A stretch of DNA of 64,000 bases from Nitrosopumilus ureiphilus (GTDB lineage: Archaea > Thermoproteota > Nitrososphaeria > Nitrososphaerales > Nitrosopumilaceae): positions 747,578 through 811,577 of the forward strand of contig NZ_CP026995.1 in assembly GCF_013407185.1 (NCBI RefSeq). Reading direction: 5' to 3'. Below, in pieces: positions 24,833 to 32,642 of the stretch. The translations under genes and the position numbers were made by a program. The notes beneath the pieces are model-generated. The model had not been told where the DNA came from. It worked only from the letters and a program-made list of their open reading frames with translations, and did not search any database. Within the stretch, counting starts at the first letter, position 1; every line of letters starts with the position of its first letter.

Positions 24833-26418
24833 TAATTCAATGTCTTGGACATGTATGGCCCATATAACGAATACCCTAACTTTTGATAATATTCTCTTGT
24901 ACCAACTGCACTGATTACTAGAATTTTCTTTGCATCAAACTCTTCTTTGGATATTTTCTCAGCTTCTCTCATCAGGTTTTTCCCTAATCCTGAATGCTGA
25001 ATTTCATTTTCTTCTTTTTCTCCAAGCTTCAGTGATTTTCCATAGACGTGAATTTCTCTAACGATACAACTGTTTTTACCTACTTCATCTCTGTGAACCT
25101 TACTGCTTGGCTTTCTTAATCTCAAAAATCCATAAATTGACTCATTTTTGTCCTCATAAGACAGGAATGTTTCCTTTCCTCCTGAGGAATCATAATCAAT
25201 TCTTTTTAGTTTCACATCATTTGGATCTGATTTTTTGTTTGATAGTCCTGCTTCCCTACATCTGATACACTTGCATGATAGTCCTTGTTTGGCTAAATTT
25301 TGGTGAACAATCTGTCTCAGATTTCCAGACTTTGGCCCTGCAATGATTTCATTTGGAGAAATCTCTCTTTGTATTCTCATTATTCTGACCCATTTTGGAA
25401 CATTCTTTTTTACTTCTGTTAAAACTTTGATCATATCTTCATCTGAATATGGGATGTATTTTTCTTGTTTGTATTCTTCATACAACGGTGTGTTTTCAAT
25501 AACCAATGATGGATAAATTTTCAGCATGTCAGGACGTAGTTGTGAATCTGCAAACAGTTTTTTGAAATCTGCAATATCTCCTTCTGGAGTCATTGTAGGT
25601 AATCCTGGCATCATATGTGCTACAATTTTGTAACCTACATCTTTTGAAATTTGAAATGATTCTATTACGTCATTGTAATTGTGTCCTCTGTTTACTATTT
25701 CATAAACTCGTTCTTGTAGTGATTGTACACCTATCTCTATTCTTGTAATTCCGTAGTTTAGCATTAAATCAACATGTTCTTTTTTACAATAATCTGGTTT
25801 TGTTTCAATTGTAAATCCTACATTTCTAATTGCAGCATGTTCATTATTTGACTTGGCCTCTTGCAAATCGTTTGAATCAATTCCATTTAATGCGTCATAA
25901 CATGACTTGATAAAATTCTCTTGATAGTCTTTTGGCATGAAAAGAAAGGTTCCGCCAACGATTACTACTTCCATTTTGGATGGATCATGTCCGAAGGCAA
26001 TTAATTTTTTAATTTTTGAAGTGATTTGTAATTTAGGATCAAACTCATTTTCAATTGCATTAAGCGATGATGGTTCTTTTCCTGTGTAACTATTTGGAGA
26101 ATTGTATTCTATTCCACCTGGACAATATGTGCATCTTCCATGTGGACACGCATATGGCTTAGGCATTAATGCAACAACTGACACTCCTGAGGCTGTCTTT
26201 GCTGGCTTTCTTAGCAATACTTTTCTTAATTTGTTAAAATCTGATTCTTTTGCCATTGATAGGATTTCATAATTTCTAGGAATTCTTTCTAGGGCATATT
26301 TTGTGCAAATTTTTATAATTTCTTCTTTGACTTGCTTTTTGCTTGGCTCGTTAATTGTTAGAATATTCTGAGTAATTTCACTACATGCCTTTGACAATAT
26401 GGGGTCTAGATTACTCAT
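24832..26418 (-). CDS. elp3: Elp3: tRNA U34 carboxymethyl synthase
   Basis: A radical SAM plus acetyltransferase fusion that makes the 5-carboxymethyl group on wobble uridine of tRNAs. The radical SAM cluster is CPHGRCTYCPGG with Cys91, Cys96 and Cys99. The GNAT domain occupies about residues 390-528 (HSGLGKNLMREAEKIS acetyl-CoA loop, then GTREYYQKLGYSLYGPYM). A second Cys cluster (CKCIRCRE, about 375) forms the zinc site. In archaea Elp3 works without the other Elongator subunits. Length matches the family. Confidence 0.96.
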   Translation of the reverse strand: MSNLDPILSKACSEITQNILTINEPSKKQVKEEIIKICTKYALERIPRNYEILSMAKESDFNKLRKVLLRKPAKTASGVSVVALMPKPYACPHGRCTYCPGGIEYNSPNSYTGKEPSSLNAIENEFDPKLQITSKIKKLIAFGHDPSKMEVVIVGGTFLFMPKDYQENFIKSCYDALNGIDSNDLQEAKSNNEHAAIRNVGFTIETKPDYCKKEHVDLMLNYGITRIEIGVQSLQERVYEIVNRGHNYNDVIESFQISKDVGYKIVAHMMPGLPTMTPEGDIADFKKLFADSQLRPDMLKIYPSLVIENTPLYEEYKQEKYIPYSDEDMIKVLTEVKKNVPKWVRIMRIQREISPNEIIAGPKSGNLRQIVHQNLAKQGLSCKCIRCREAGLSNKKSDPNDVKLKRIDYDSSGGKETFLSYEDKNESIYGFLRLRKPSSKVHRDEVGKNSCIVREIHVYGKSLKLGEKEENEIQHSGLGKNLMREAEKISKEEFDAKKILVISAVGTREYYQKLGYSLYGPYMSKTLN

Positions 26419-26474
26419 GGTTATTCATCTTGATTTGGACATAAATTCGTTAAATAATTTGGCTTATCTGCTGT

Positions 26475-27233
26475 CTATCTTTGCCTAATGGCTTTTCTTT
26501 TAGATTTAGTTATCTTTCTAGCTGGTTTTCTCTTTACCACCTTTTTCTTTGCAGCACTCTTTCTAGCTGGTTTTCTCTTTACCACCTTTTTCTTTGCAGC
26601 ACTCTTTCTAGCTGGTTTTCTCTTTACCACCTTTTTCTTTGCAGCACTCTTTCTAGCTGGTTTTCTCTTTACCACCTTTTTCTTTGCAGCACTCTTTCTA
26701 GCTGGTTTTCTCTTTACCACCTTTTTCTTTGCAGCACTCTTTCTAGCTGGTTTTCTCTTTGCAGTATTTTTCTTTTTTGATTTTGTTTCCTTGCTTTCTC
26801 TGAGATTTTTTAATTTCTCAATCTCATCTTGAATTATTTTGATCTCTTCGCGAATGTATTTTTGAGGGTTTAGTTTTGAATAAACAAAGTCAACAATTTT
26901 CAAATAATCTGCTCCTTTATCTGTACGAACTAAAAATAATTCATTAGAATTTATTGGAATGCTGATAATTGCAGCTTTTTCAAATTCTGTAATTGCAGAT
27001 CTTTCTTTTCCAATCTTATATGCCAAATTAGTATAGAGATCTCTTTTTTGTATAGAGTAATGAATCGACATTTTGACTTCATCGCCAACTAGTACTTGAT
27101 CAACATTTTCTTTATGTCCTCCAGCTACAATTTCTCCCTTAACATTTACCACTCCTGCAAATTTCACTTGTGGGAACAGATTGAGAACTTGTTTTGTTAA
27201 TTCGTTGTAATCAGCAGTCAATTTTTTCACCAT
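26475..27233 (-). CDS. Roadblock-like (DUF6659-type) protein with histone H1-like tail
   Basis: A 252-residue protein in two parts. Residues 1-125 match the stand-alone protein at 33969-34340 (shared VKMSIHY, YTNLAYKIGKE and PINSNELF), a small alpha/beta domain that I associate with the thaumarchaeal family DUF6659; it resembles roadblock-type regulators. After a charged helix the C-terminal 100 residues are Lys/Arg/Ala/Pro repeats of KRKPARKSAAKKKVV, like the tail of histone H1 or of bacterial HU variants, expected to bind DNA or RNA. The tail comes from five 45-bp repeats. The function is unknown; a nucleoid role is inferred. Confidence 0.7.
   Translation of the reverse strand: MVKKLTADYNELTKQVLNLFPQVKFAGVVNVKGEIVAGGHKENVDQVLVGDEVKMSIHYSIQKRDLYTNLAYKIGKERSAITEFEKAAIISIPINSNELFLVRTDKGADYLKIVDFVYSKLNPQKYIREEIKIIQDEIEKLKNLRESKETKSKKKNTAKRKPARKSAAKKKVVKRKPARKSAAKKKVVKRKPARKSAAKKKVVKRKPARKSAAKKKVVKRKPARKSAAKKKVVKRKPARKITKSKRKAIRQR
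26518..26760 (-). repeat. Five perfect 45-bp tandem repeats plus partial copy
   Basis: Copies begin at 26518, 26563, 26608, 26653 and 26698 and read without mismatch; a sixth partial copy starts at 26743. Each encodes the 15-residue unit KRKPARKSAAKKKVV in the H1-like tail. Identity at silent sites shows recent expansion, so repeat number probably varies among strains. Confidence 0.96.
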
Positions 27234-27314
27234 CAAATTTTCTGTCAGAGAACATGCTTAATCATAATGAATTTTCTATATATTCTAAGAGTATGTGCTT
27301 GTCTGTTCTGGTTT

Positions 27315-28550
27315 TTACTCGATACTTTGCTCATTATTTCCAGACCTACTTTTTTGTTCTTTTCGGTATTCCATTTTTAACCATATTGGTGTGATAATGG
27401 TTGTAACTGCTACCATGATTACAATTGTGGAGTATACTTCAGAAGTAAGAATTCCTGCCGTTACTCCTACACCTGCAACTATCAATCCGACCTCTCCTCT
27501 AGAAATCATTCCAATTCCAACTCGCATTCCTTGTTGTTTACTTTTCAAAAATAGCATTGCTGGTAGTCCACAACCAAATAACTTTGTCACGATTGCAACT
27601 GCAATAATTATTCCACTTAGCATCAAAATGTTCAAATCTACTGCTCTTAGGTCTACCTGCGCACCGATAATTGCAAAGAATAAAGGTGCGAAAATTAATC
27701 CAATTTTTCCAATATAGTTTTCTACTTTTTCAAATACTTTGGTAGTAGATAATGCCATTCCTACTGCAAATGCTCCTACAATCGGTGATAGTCCTATGGA
27801 GCCTGCTAGAGCTGCCGCACCAAAAAACGACGCAGTCGCAATTCCTTCAACACTTCCCTTTGCTTTCCATAGTCTTGGTGTGATAATTTTTGGAATCACA
27901 ACTACTGCCACTACAAGCATAATTGCAAAGAATCCTAATACTTGTAAAATCGTAATTACAATTTCGCTAATGTCTATGTTATCTACCCCTCCATCTGATC
28001 CTGCAATGGATGAAACTACTGATAACACTGCAATTGCTAAAATATCATCTACTACAGCTGCTCCTATGATGAGTCTTGCTTCCGGTGTTTTTATTTTGCC
28101 AAATTCACTTAGAACTTGAATTGATATTGCAATACTTGTAGCAGTTAGTGCTGTTGCAATAAGCATTGATTGTAATGCATCAAATCCAAACATTTGAAAA
28201 ATTACAAGACCTGCAAAGAATGGAACTACTACTCCAAGTGTCCCAACAGTAAAAGATGCTTTTCCTCCTTTGAGAAATTCTTTGGGCGTCATCTCAAGTC
28301 CTGCCATAAACAAAATTACAATCGCTCCCATTTCTCCAAGTATTCTTATCTCATCGTTGATCTGAAGCAACTGTTTTCCGTCCACAACAAAAAATGCCCC
28401 CAATGCAAACGGTCCTACTATCATTCCAGCCAAAAGTTCTCCCAAAACAATTGGAAGTTTTAATCTAAGGAAGAGTTCTGCCATTAGTTTAGCTGCAAAA
28501 AGAAGAATTCCTATGCCGATAATTGTCTCAATTAAGTGCGTCTCTACCAT
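27315..28550 (-). CDS. Cation/proton antiporter, CPA2 family (second)
   Basis: A 411-residue membrane protein with about 12-13 helices, homologous to the antiporter at 884-2083. Motifs include LGELLAGMIVGP, the paired acidic residues in GAAVVDDILAIAVL and MISRGEVGLIVAGVG near the C-terminus. It likely exchanges Na+ or K+ for H+ in the cytoplasmic membrane. It starts with ATG and is transcribed from an AT-rich region at about 28580. The presence of two different antiporters fits a salt-exposed habitat. Confidence 0.87.
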   Translation of the reverse strand: MVETHLIETIIGIGILLFAAKLMAELFLRLKLPIVLGELLAGMIVGPFALGAFFVVDGKQLLQINDEIRILGEMGAIVILFMAGLEMTPKEFLKGGKASFTVGTLGVVVPFFAGLVIFQMFGFDALQSMLIATALTATSIAISIQVLSEFGKIKTPEARLIIGAAVVDDILAIAVLSVVSSIAGSDGGVDNIDISEIVITILQVLGFFAIMLVVAVVVIPKIITPRLWKAKGSVEGIATASFFGAAALAGSIGLSPIVGAFAVGMALSTTKVFEKVENYIGKIGLIFAPLFFAIIGAQVDLRAVDLNILMLSGIIIAVAIVTKLFGCGLPAMLFLKSKQQGMRVGIGMISRGEVGLIVAGVGVTAGILTSEVYSTIVIMVAVTTIITPIWLKMEYRKEQKSRSGNNEQSIE

Positions 28551-29049
28551 TACTATCTTACTGATTTCTAGAAATCTATCATATAAGCTAAATTAGGTTG
28601 AAAATAATTTTGTTGTTGGTAAATTAAGCAGTTTAACTAAATGTTCTGAGCATAAAAAAGGATCAAAAATTTCTGATTTTAAAACATATTTAATATGATG
28701 ATGGAAAAAATGACTAAGAGAAATTCACTGCAATTGCTCTTTCTTTTACTTTTTGTTCAACTGCATCTGAGATAATCCTATGTGTTTGCATCGCAACATC
28801 CAATGTTTGTTGAAAATCCATCAAGAGTTTCAGCGATACAAGCCTTTTTGCATACTTGATGTGATATGTGTCTGCGGGTGAAACTGTAGAATGGTTAAAA
28901 ATTATTGCAGTTACAGAAGATGGTTGATGAAATTAATGCTATGATCTTCCCTACTATAACAAGTGACTTCATCAAATGTACTAGTTTTATCATCCAAATC
29001 TCAAAGTTTCTTTAGATTTTGAATTAATTCTTAAATCCTTGTTTTGGAC
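28551..29049. other. Intergenic region with one small open frame
   Basis: No full gene is seen in this 499-bp stretch. On the minus strand 28714-28932 is open and reads plausibly (AKRLVSLKLLMDFQQTLDVA, VEQKVKERAIAV), but the only starts are TTG/ATG far inside, giving about 40 residues. It may be a small helical protein or the tail of a lost gene. The remainder is AT-rich promoter and terminator-like sequence. Confidence 0.3.
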
Positions 29050-30072
29050 TCAAGCAATTTTTATCGAATTTACAAAAACTCCTTTCTTGGAAATTATCTG
29101 TCCTATCTCTTGACTTGATATTTTGTGTTTTGTAAATATTGATTTGATTCTTGTTATCTGGTCTCTTGGTGCGACTACGCAGAATCCTACACCCATGTTA
29201 AATGTCTTGTACATCTCTTCAGGTTTTACTCCTTGCTCCTCAACTAATCCCATGATTGGCGGAATTTTTGGCAAAGTGTCAATTTTATATCCTATCTTTT
29301 TGAGGCGCAATAGTTTGGTAAATGCTCCTCCAGTTATGTGGGCAAGGCCGTTTACTTTGCACTTTTGAATTATTTCAAGTACTGGATTTGTATAGATTTC
29401 AGTAGGCTTTAGTAATGCATCGCCTATTGTTCCTACACCTTTGACTTTGTCTTTAATAGAATATTTTCCAAGGATTGCTTTTCTTGCAAGTGAGTATCCG
29501 TTTGAATGAATTCCTGTACTGTTTGCACCAATAATTACATCTCCTGATTTTATTTTATTTCCTAACACCAAATCTTTTTTCTCTACTAATCCTACAACCA
29601 TTCCTGCCAAATCAAATGCAAATCCTTTTCCTTCAATTACATCTGGCATAATTGCAGTTTCTCCTCCAACTATTGGCATTGCAGATTTCTTTGCACCTGT
29701 CACTAATCCCTCTACAATTTTTTTAAATATTGTTACATCGTTTTTGTTTGCAGCAATATAGTCTACAAATGAAATTGGCGTTGCACCAATACAGATTATG
29801 TCATTAACATTCATTGCAACACAATCAATTCCTATAGTGTTGTATTTTTTCATCATATTTGCAATTACTACTTTGGTTCCAACACCATCTGTGTGTGTGG
29901 CCAAAAGTTTTCCGCCAGGAATCTCCACAATCCCTGCATAATGCCCAAACCCATGTGCTATCTTTGCTTTTTTCTGAAGCTTGTGAGTTGATGCAATTAA
30001 TTTCCCGATTGCCTGCTGGCTTTGTTTGATTTTAGAAATGTCCACTCCTGCATTTTTGTAGGTTAGGGCCAT
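29050..30072 (-). CDS. purM: Phosphoribosylformylglycinamidine cyclo-ligase
   Basis: Makes aminoimidazole ribonucleotide (AIR) from FGAM and ATP, the fifth step of purine synthesis, in the cytosol. The 340-residue length is normal. Family landmarks are present: TDGVGTKVVIA, CVAMNVNDI, PIVGGETAIMPD, GIHSNGYSLAR and LAHITGGAF. It follows the PAC2 chaperone gene by 50 bp on the same strand; the two need not be functionally linked. Confidence 0.95.
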   Translation of the reverse strand: MALTYKNAGVDISKIKQSQQAIGKLIASTHKLQKKAKIAHGFGHYAGIVEIPGGKLLATHTDGVGTKVVIANMMKKYNTIGIDCVAMNVNDIICIGATPISFVDYIAANKNDVTIFKKIVEGLVTGAKKSAMPIVGGETAIMPDVIEGKGFAFDLAGMVVGLVEKKDLVLGNKIKSGDVIIGANSTGIHSNGYSLARKAILGKYSIKDKVKGVGTIGDALLKPTEIYTNPVLEIIQKCKVNGLAHITGGAFTKLLRLKKIGYKIDTLPKIPPIMGLVEEQGVKPEEMYKTFNMGVGFCVVAPRDQITRIKSIFTKHKISSQEIGQIISKKGVFVNSIKIA

Positions 30073-30121
30073 AGTTTGATGCGTATTTGCTGTGAATAAA
30101 AGAATTTGCCTATGATTTCGA

Positions 30122-30847
30122 TCACATGTACATTCCAGCTATCTCTTCTCTGTGCTCTACATATTTCTGAGATAACTCACTAAATTCTGAATGAATTCTA
30201 TCTTTCTCTTCTTGGAGTTGCTTTGTATCTATATTCAAGTCATAGAATCGATTTATTGCCTCAATTAGAGTTGCCGCTGCTCCTGAATCAGGTGCTACTT
30301 TGTTTGCTTTTGCTAATAGGGTCACTCCTTTGATTTCTCTTACTAGACATTCATTTAGTATTCCTCCTGGAATTCCGGTAATGAATCCTTGAGGAATCAT
30401 ACTGATGTCTTTGTCTGCCATAGTTCTTACCAAATCTTCTTCGGCTGCACAATATGCTTTGTAGTCATGCTCTGTACTTGCAACACCATCTAAAATTACA
30501 ATCTCTTTTGATCCTTTCTGTGCTGCCCAATCTAAAATTGATCCCACTAGGGAGTACAATCCTTCCATTCTCAAAGTTATTTCACAAATTATTGCACATA
30601 CTGTTCCATCTTGATTTGCATAAAATCGAAATGGATGGCGCAATCTACCTCTCATGAAAACTGTTGATGGTGGTAGGTACCTTGATCTCATCACTGCTAT
30701 TTGTCGCATTTCTAATTTTTCAATAATATGATTTATTGCAAGAGGGCCTACCAGACCTGCTCCTACAAATCCTGCAAAAATTATCGGACTGTTCAATTCT
30801 ACTTTCTTTATCTCAAAGACTTCTGCTTCTGGAAATTCTTTCTGCAC
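30122..30847 (-). CDS. PAC2-family proteasome assembly chaperone (PbaB/PbaA-like)
   Basis: A 241-residue protein of the PAC2 (DUF75) family, related to eukaryotic PAC1/PAC2 and archaeal PbaA/PbaB that help assemble or bind the 20S proteasome. Typical segments are AGFVGAGLVGPLAINHII, ILDGVASTEHD and FITGIPGGILN. The C-terminus ends GMYM, fitting the HbYX pattern (hydrophobic-Tyr-any) that docks onto the proteasome alpha ring. The start is GTG. It is flanked by a winged-helix regulator upstream, 22 bp away. Confidence 0.88.
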   Translation of the reverse strand: MQKEFPEAEVFEIKKVELNSPIIFAGFVGAGLVGPLAINHIIEKLEMRQIAVMRSRYLPPSTVFMRGRLRHPFRFYANQDGTVCAIICEITLRMEGLYSLVGSILDWAAQKGSKEIVILDGVASTEHDYKAYCAAEEDLVRTMADKDISMIPQGFITGIPGGILNECLVREIKGVTLLAKANKVAPDSGAAATLIEAINRFYDLNIDTKQLQEEKDRIHSEFSELSQKYVEHREEIAGMYM

Positions 30848-30869
30848 TGTTTACGTCGATTCGTTCTGT

Positions 30870-31217
30870 CTAATTACTTTTCTGCATAAACAGATTCAAC
30901 ATAGTTCGTCCTTTGTCTGTAATTGTATAGATCATGTTTGCACCTACTGCTTCTTTTTTGATAAAGTTGTAATCTACACATAGATGTAGATAATTTAGAA
31001 ATGACTTTTTCATTCTGATTTTTGATTTTGAATACAAATCAGAAAACGTCATAGGGTTTCCTCTTAGTTGATATAGCAACTTTATCAAAGACAATGTGCT
31101 AAAATCTCGAGTTCTTGCTTTTACTGCATCAAGAACTTGCTCATCTCTTTGTATGATAAAATCTCCGAATTGGTCTGCCACTTCTAGTGGTACATATGTT
31201 AGTCTTGCTCTCATCAT
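30870..31217 (-). CDS. Winged-helix transcriptional regulator
   Basis: A 115-residue protein with one winged helix-turn-helix: the helix pair LIKLLYQLRGNPMTFSDLYSKS, the recognition region KSFLNYLHLCVDYNFIKKEA and a wing ending YTITDKGRTML, similar to archaeal PadR/ArsR-type small regulators. No ligand or metal site is visible. Its ATG abuts a perfect palindrome (31217-31233), a likely operator for its own promoter. It may control the downstream PAC2 and purM genes on the same strand. Confidence 0.82.
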   Translation of the reverse strand: MMRARLTYVPLEVADQFGDFIIQRDEQVLDAVKARTRDFSTLSLIKLLYQLRGNPMTFSDLYSKSKIRMKKSFLNYLHLCVDYNFIKKEAVGANMIYTITDKGRTMLNLFMQKSN

Positions 31218-31233
31218 ACCGTATTGTACGGTA
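31217..31233. promoter_or_regulatory. Perfect palindromic operator TACCGTA-TTG-TACGGTA
   Basis: Two perfect 7-bp arms separated by 3 bp, placed at the start codon of the winged-helix gene. The size and symmetry suit a dimeric HTH regulator, and the position suggests autorepression of a leaderless transcript. Confidence 0.6.
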
Positions 31234-31381
31234 CATTACCTTATTAGTCTTTAACTTGAGCTTTGCTTGTCTTTCTAGCTGGTTTTTTTACACCTTGATC
31301 ATGCCTATTTGCCCTCTTAATTCTAATACGATCTAGTTTTTGGCAATGATAACTACCATTTCTGATAAATAACCCCTTTTT

Positions 31382-31975
31382 TTGAAATTATTTGTGAAAA
31401 AGATAGAGGCAATAATTAAGAGAAAAACTTTCACCACAATTAAGACAAATCTGAATGTGCTAGGGACATATGTAATTGACAAACGAAATTTAGATGACAG
31501 TGATATTTATGATGAAGCCAAAGGTTCCCGCATTGGTTCTACTGGAATAAAATCAATACCCCTAGCAAAAATTGAGATTGTCGTATCTAACAAGGATGCC
31601 CGAAAAGTTGTCGAAATGATTTCCAAAAATTCTGGTCTTTCATCTGATCATGGAGGAAAAATCTTTGTTTCAGAAATGGAAGAAGTTGTAGATATGGAAA
31701 CTCTAGATGCAAAACAAGATTTGGAAATTCTTACAGGAGAAAAAACAGAATCTATGCCATTGCCTAAACGAAGTAGGTTTGTTCCATTACAGAAATTCAC
31801 TTTACATAAACTACAAACAGTTTATGAGTCAAACAAAGAAAAACTCAGAGATGATTATAGAATAAAATCTTTTAGTGATTTTGTAAATTACTGTATTGTA
31901 AAGTCACTTCCAACTTTAGAAAAGCAATTGAAAAATCCTACAGTTGTTTATGAAAATACTTTTGGCGACTTTTAG
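31382..31975 (+). CDS. P-II-like protein with C-terminal extension
   Basis: A 197-residue protein. The first 105 residues follow the P-II (GlnB/GlnK) pattern: KLFVKKIEAIIKR start, a variable T-loop region (residues 37-58), and AKIEIVVSNKDARKVVEMIS then GKIFVSEMEEVVDM in place of the usual GKIFV..V....RIRTGE. Residues 106-197 are an extra helical domain not found in GlnK. The nearby glnK-amt pair supports a nitrogen-signalling role, though ligand-binding residues are changed. It starts with TTG. It is convergent with two mini-genes and overlaps the second by 4 bp. Confidence 0.65.
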   Translation: MKLFVKKIEAIIKRKTFTTIKTNLNVLGTYVIDKRNLDDSDIYDEAKGSRIGSTGIKSIPLAKIEIVVSNKDARKVVEMISKNSGLSSDHGGKIFVSEMEEVVDMETLDAKQDLEILTGEKTESMPLPKRSRFVPLQKFTLHKLQTVYESNKEKLRDDYRIKSFSDFVNYCIVKSLPTLEKQLKNPTVVYENTFGDF

Positions 31976-32064
31976 ATATAAGGTCCAAACAAAGCAAGTC
32001 CTACCAAAGTCATACCAACTGCTGCAAGAATTAATTTTGCAATTGAAACTTTTGAGAGTTTCAT
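31972..32064 (-). CDS. Single-pass mini membrane protein (30 residues)
   Basis: ATG 32064 opens MKLSKVSIAK followed by one hydrophobic helix (LILAAVGMTLVGLALFGPYI). The ATG overlaps the TGA of the preceding mini-gene (ATGA), a strong sign of translational coupling. Unknown function; possibly a subunit or anchor. Confidence 0.55.
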   Translation of the reverse strand: MKLSKVSIAKLILAAVGMTLVGLALFGPYI

Positions 32065-32189
32065 AAAGCTAGACCAACAAGCAATGGTATTGTTATGACT
32101 CCGCACATTGCTGCTACTTTAAGATAATCTTTACGTTGAAATGGCTGCATCTTTTCTCTGCGAAATAATTTACTTTTGCGCAAATTCAT
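32061..32189 (-). CDS. Small basic membrane protein (42 residues)
   Basis: ATG 32189 opens a basic segment (MNLRKSKLFRREKMQPFQRK) followed by a hydrophobic helix with one Cys (VAAMCGVITIPLLVGLAL). It overlaps the following mini-gene by 4 nt and lies 7 bp downstream of glnK, so the three may form one transcript. Function unknown. Confidence 0.55.
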   Translation of the reverse strand: MNLRKSKLFRREKMQPFQRKDYLKVAAMCGVITIPLLVGLAL

Positions 32190-32196
32190 GATGATT

Positions 32197-32526
32197 CTAA
32201 ATTGTGTTTTCCCCTTCGTCACCGGTTGCAATATCTACTGCACGTAAAATTTGAGAAACAAAAATTTTTCCAACTCTTCCATTATCTTTGATGATGCCTA
32301 TAACTTCATCTTCCATTGCATCTACAATTATTGCCTCAATTCTGTATTTGTCATTGAATTGAGGTGTGAAAATCTCACTTCCTTTTGATGCATGAATTTC
32401 CGGACCTGGTCTTTTTCCTCTGCCTCTAACTTTGGAGACTGTAAGGCCGCCAATACCGATCTTTTTTAATTCTTCACTTATTGCCATCACGTCATTTTCG
32501 CCAAGTATGACTTCGATTTTGAGCAT
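32197..32526 (-). CDS. glnK: Nitrogen regulatory P-II protein
   Basis: A 109-residue GlnB/GlnK protein that senses ATP/ADP and 2-oxoglutarate and regulates ammonium uptake. Typical parts: MLKIEVILGENDVMAISEEL, VSKVRGRGKRPG and a C-terminal GRVGKIFVSQILRAVDIATGD. The T-loop has no Tyr at the uridylylation site, as in many archaea. It is divergent from amt across 116 bp, so the pair may share promoter control, and the usual role would be to block the Amt pore. Confidence 0.93.
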   Translation of the reverse strand: MLKIEVILGENDVMAISEELKKIGIGGLTVSKVRGRGKRPGPEIHASKGSEIFTPQFNDKYRIEAIIVDAMEDEVIGIIKDNGRVGKIFVSQILRAVDIATGDEGENTI

Positions 32527-32642
32527 TTAGTTATCATATTGTCCATTACACAAATATAATTTCTGATTTTGATGACTAAATGACTATCATTTGATAATCG
32601 ATCTTAGTCATTGTTATTAGTTTTGAATTAAGTTTTTTCATA

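Noticed and set aside
26481-26832. Two plus-strand frames rich in Phe/Leu opposite the H1-like tail
   Set aside because: They arise from the 45-bp repeats read backward; the Lys/Arg coding strand explains the sequence and belongs to a longer gene with a conserved N-terminal domain.
31244-31387. Minus-strand frame with a Lys/Arg-rich end between the regulator and P-II-like genes
   Set aside because: It reads plausibly (RIRIKRANRHDQGVKKPARK) but has no start codon before an upstream TAA and overlaps the next gene's start.
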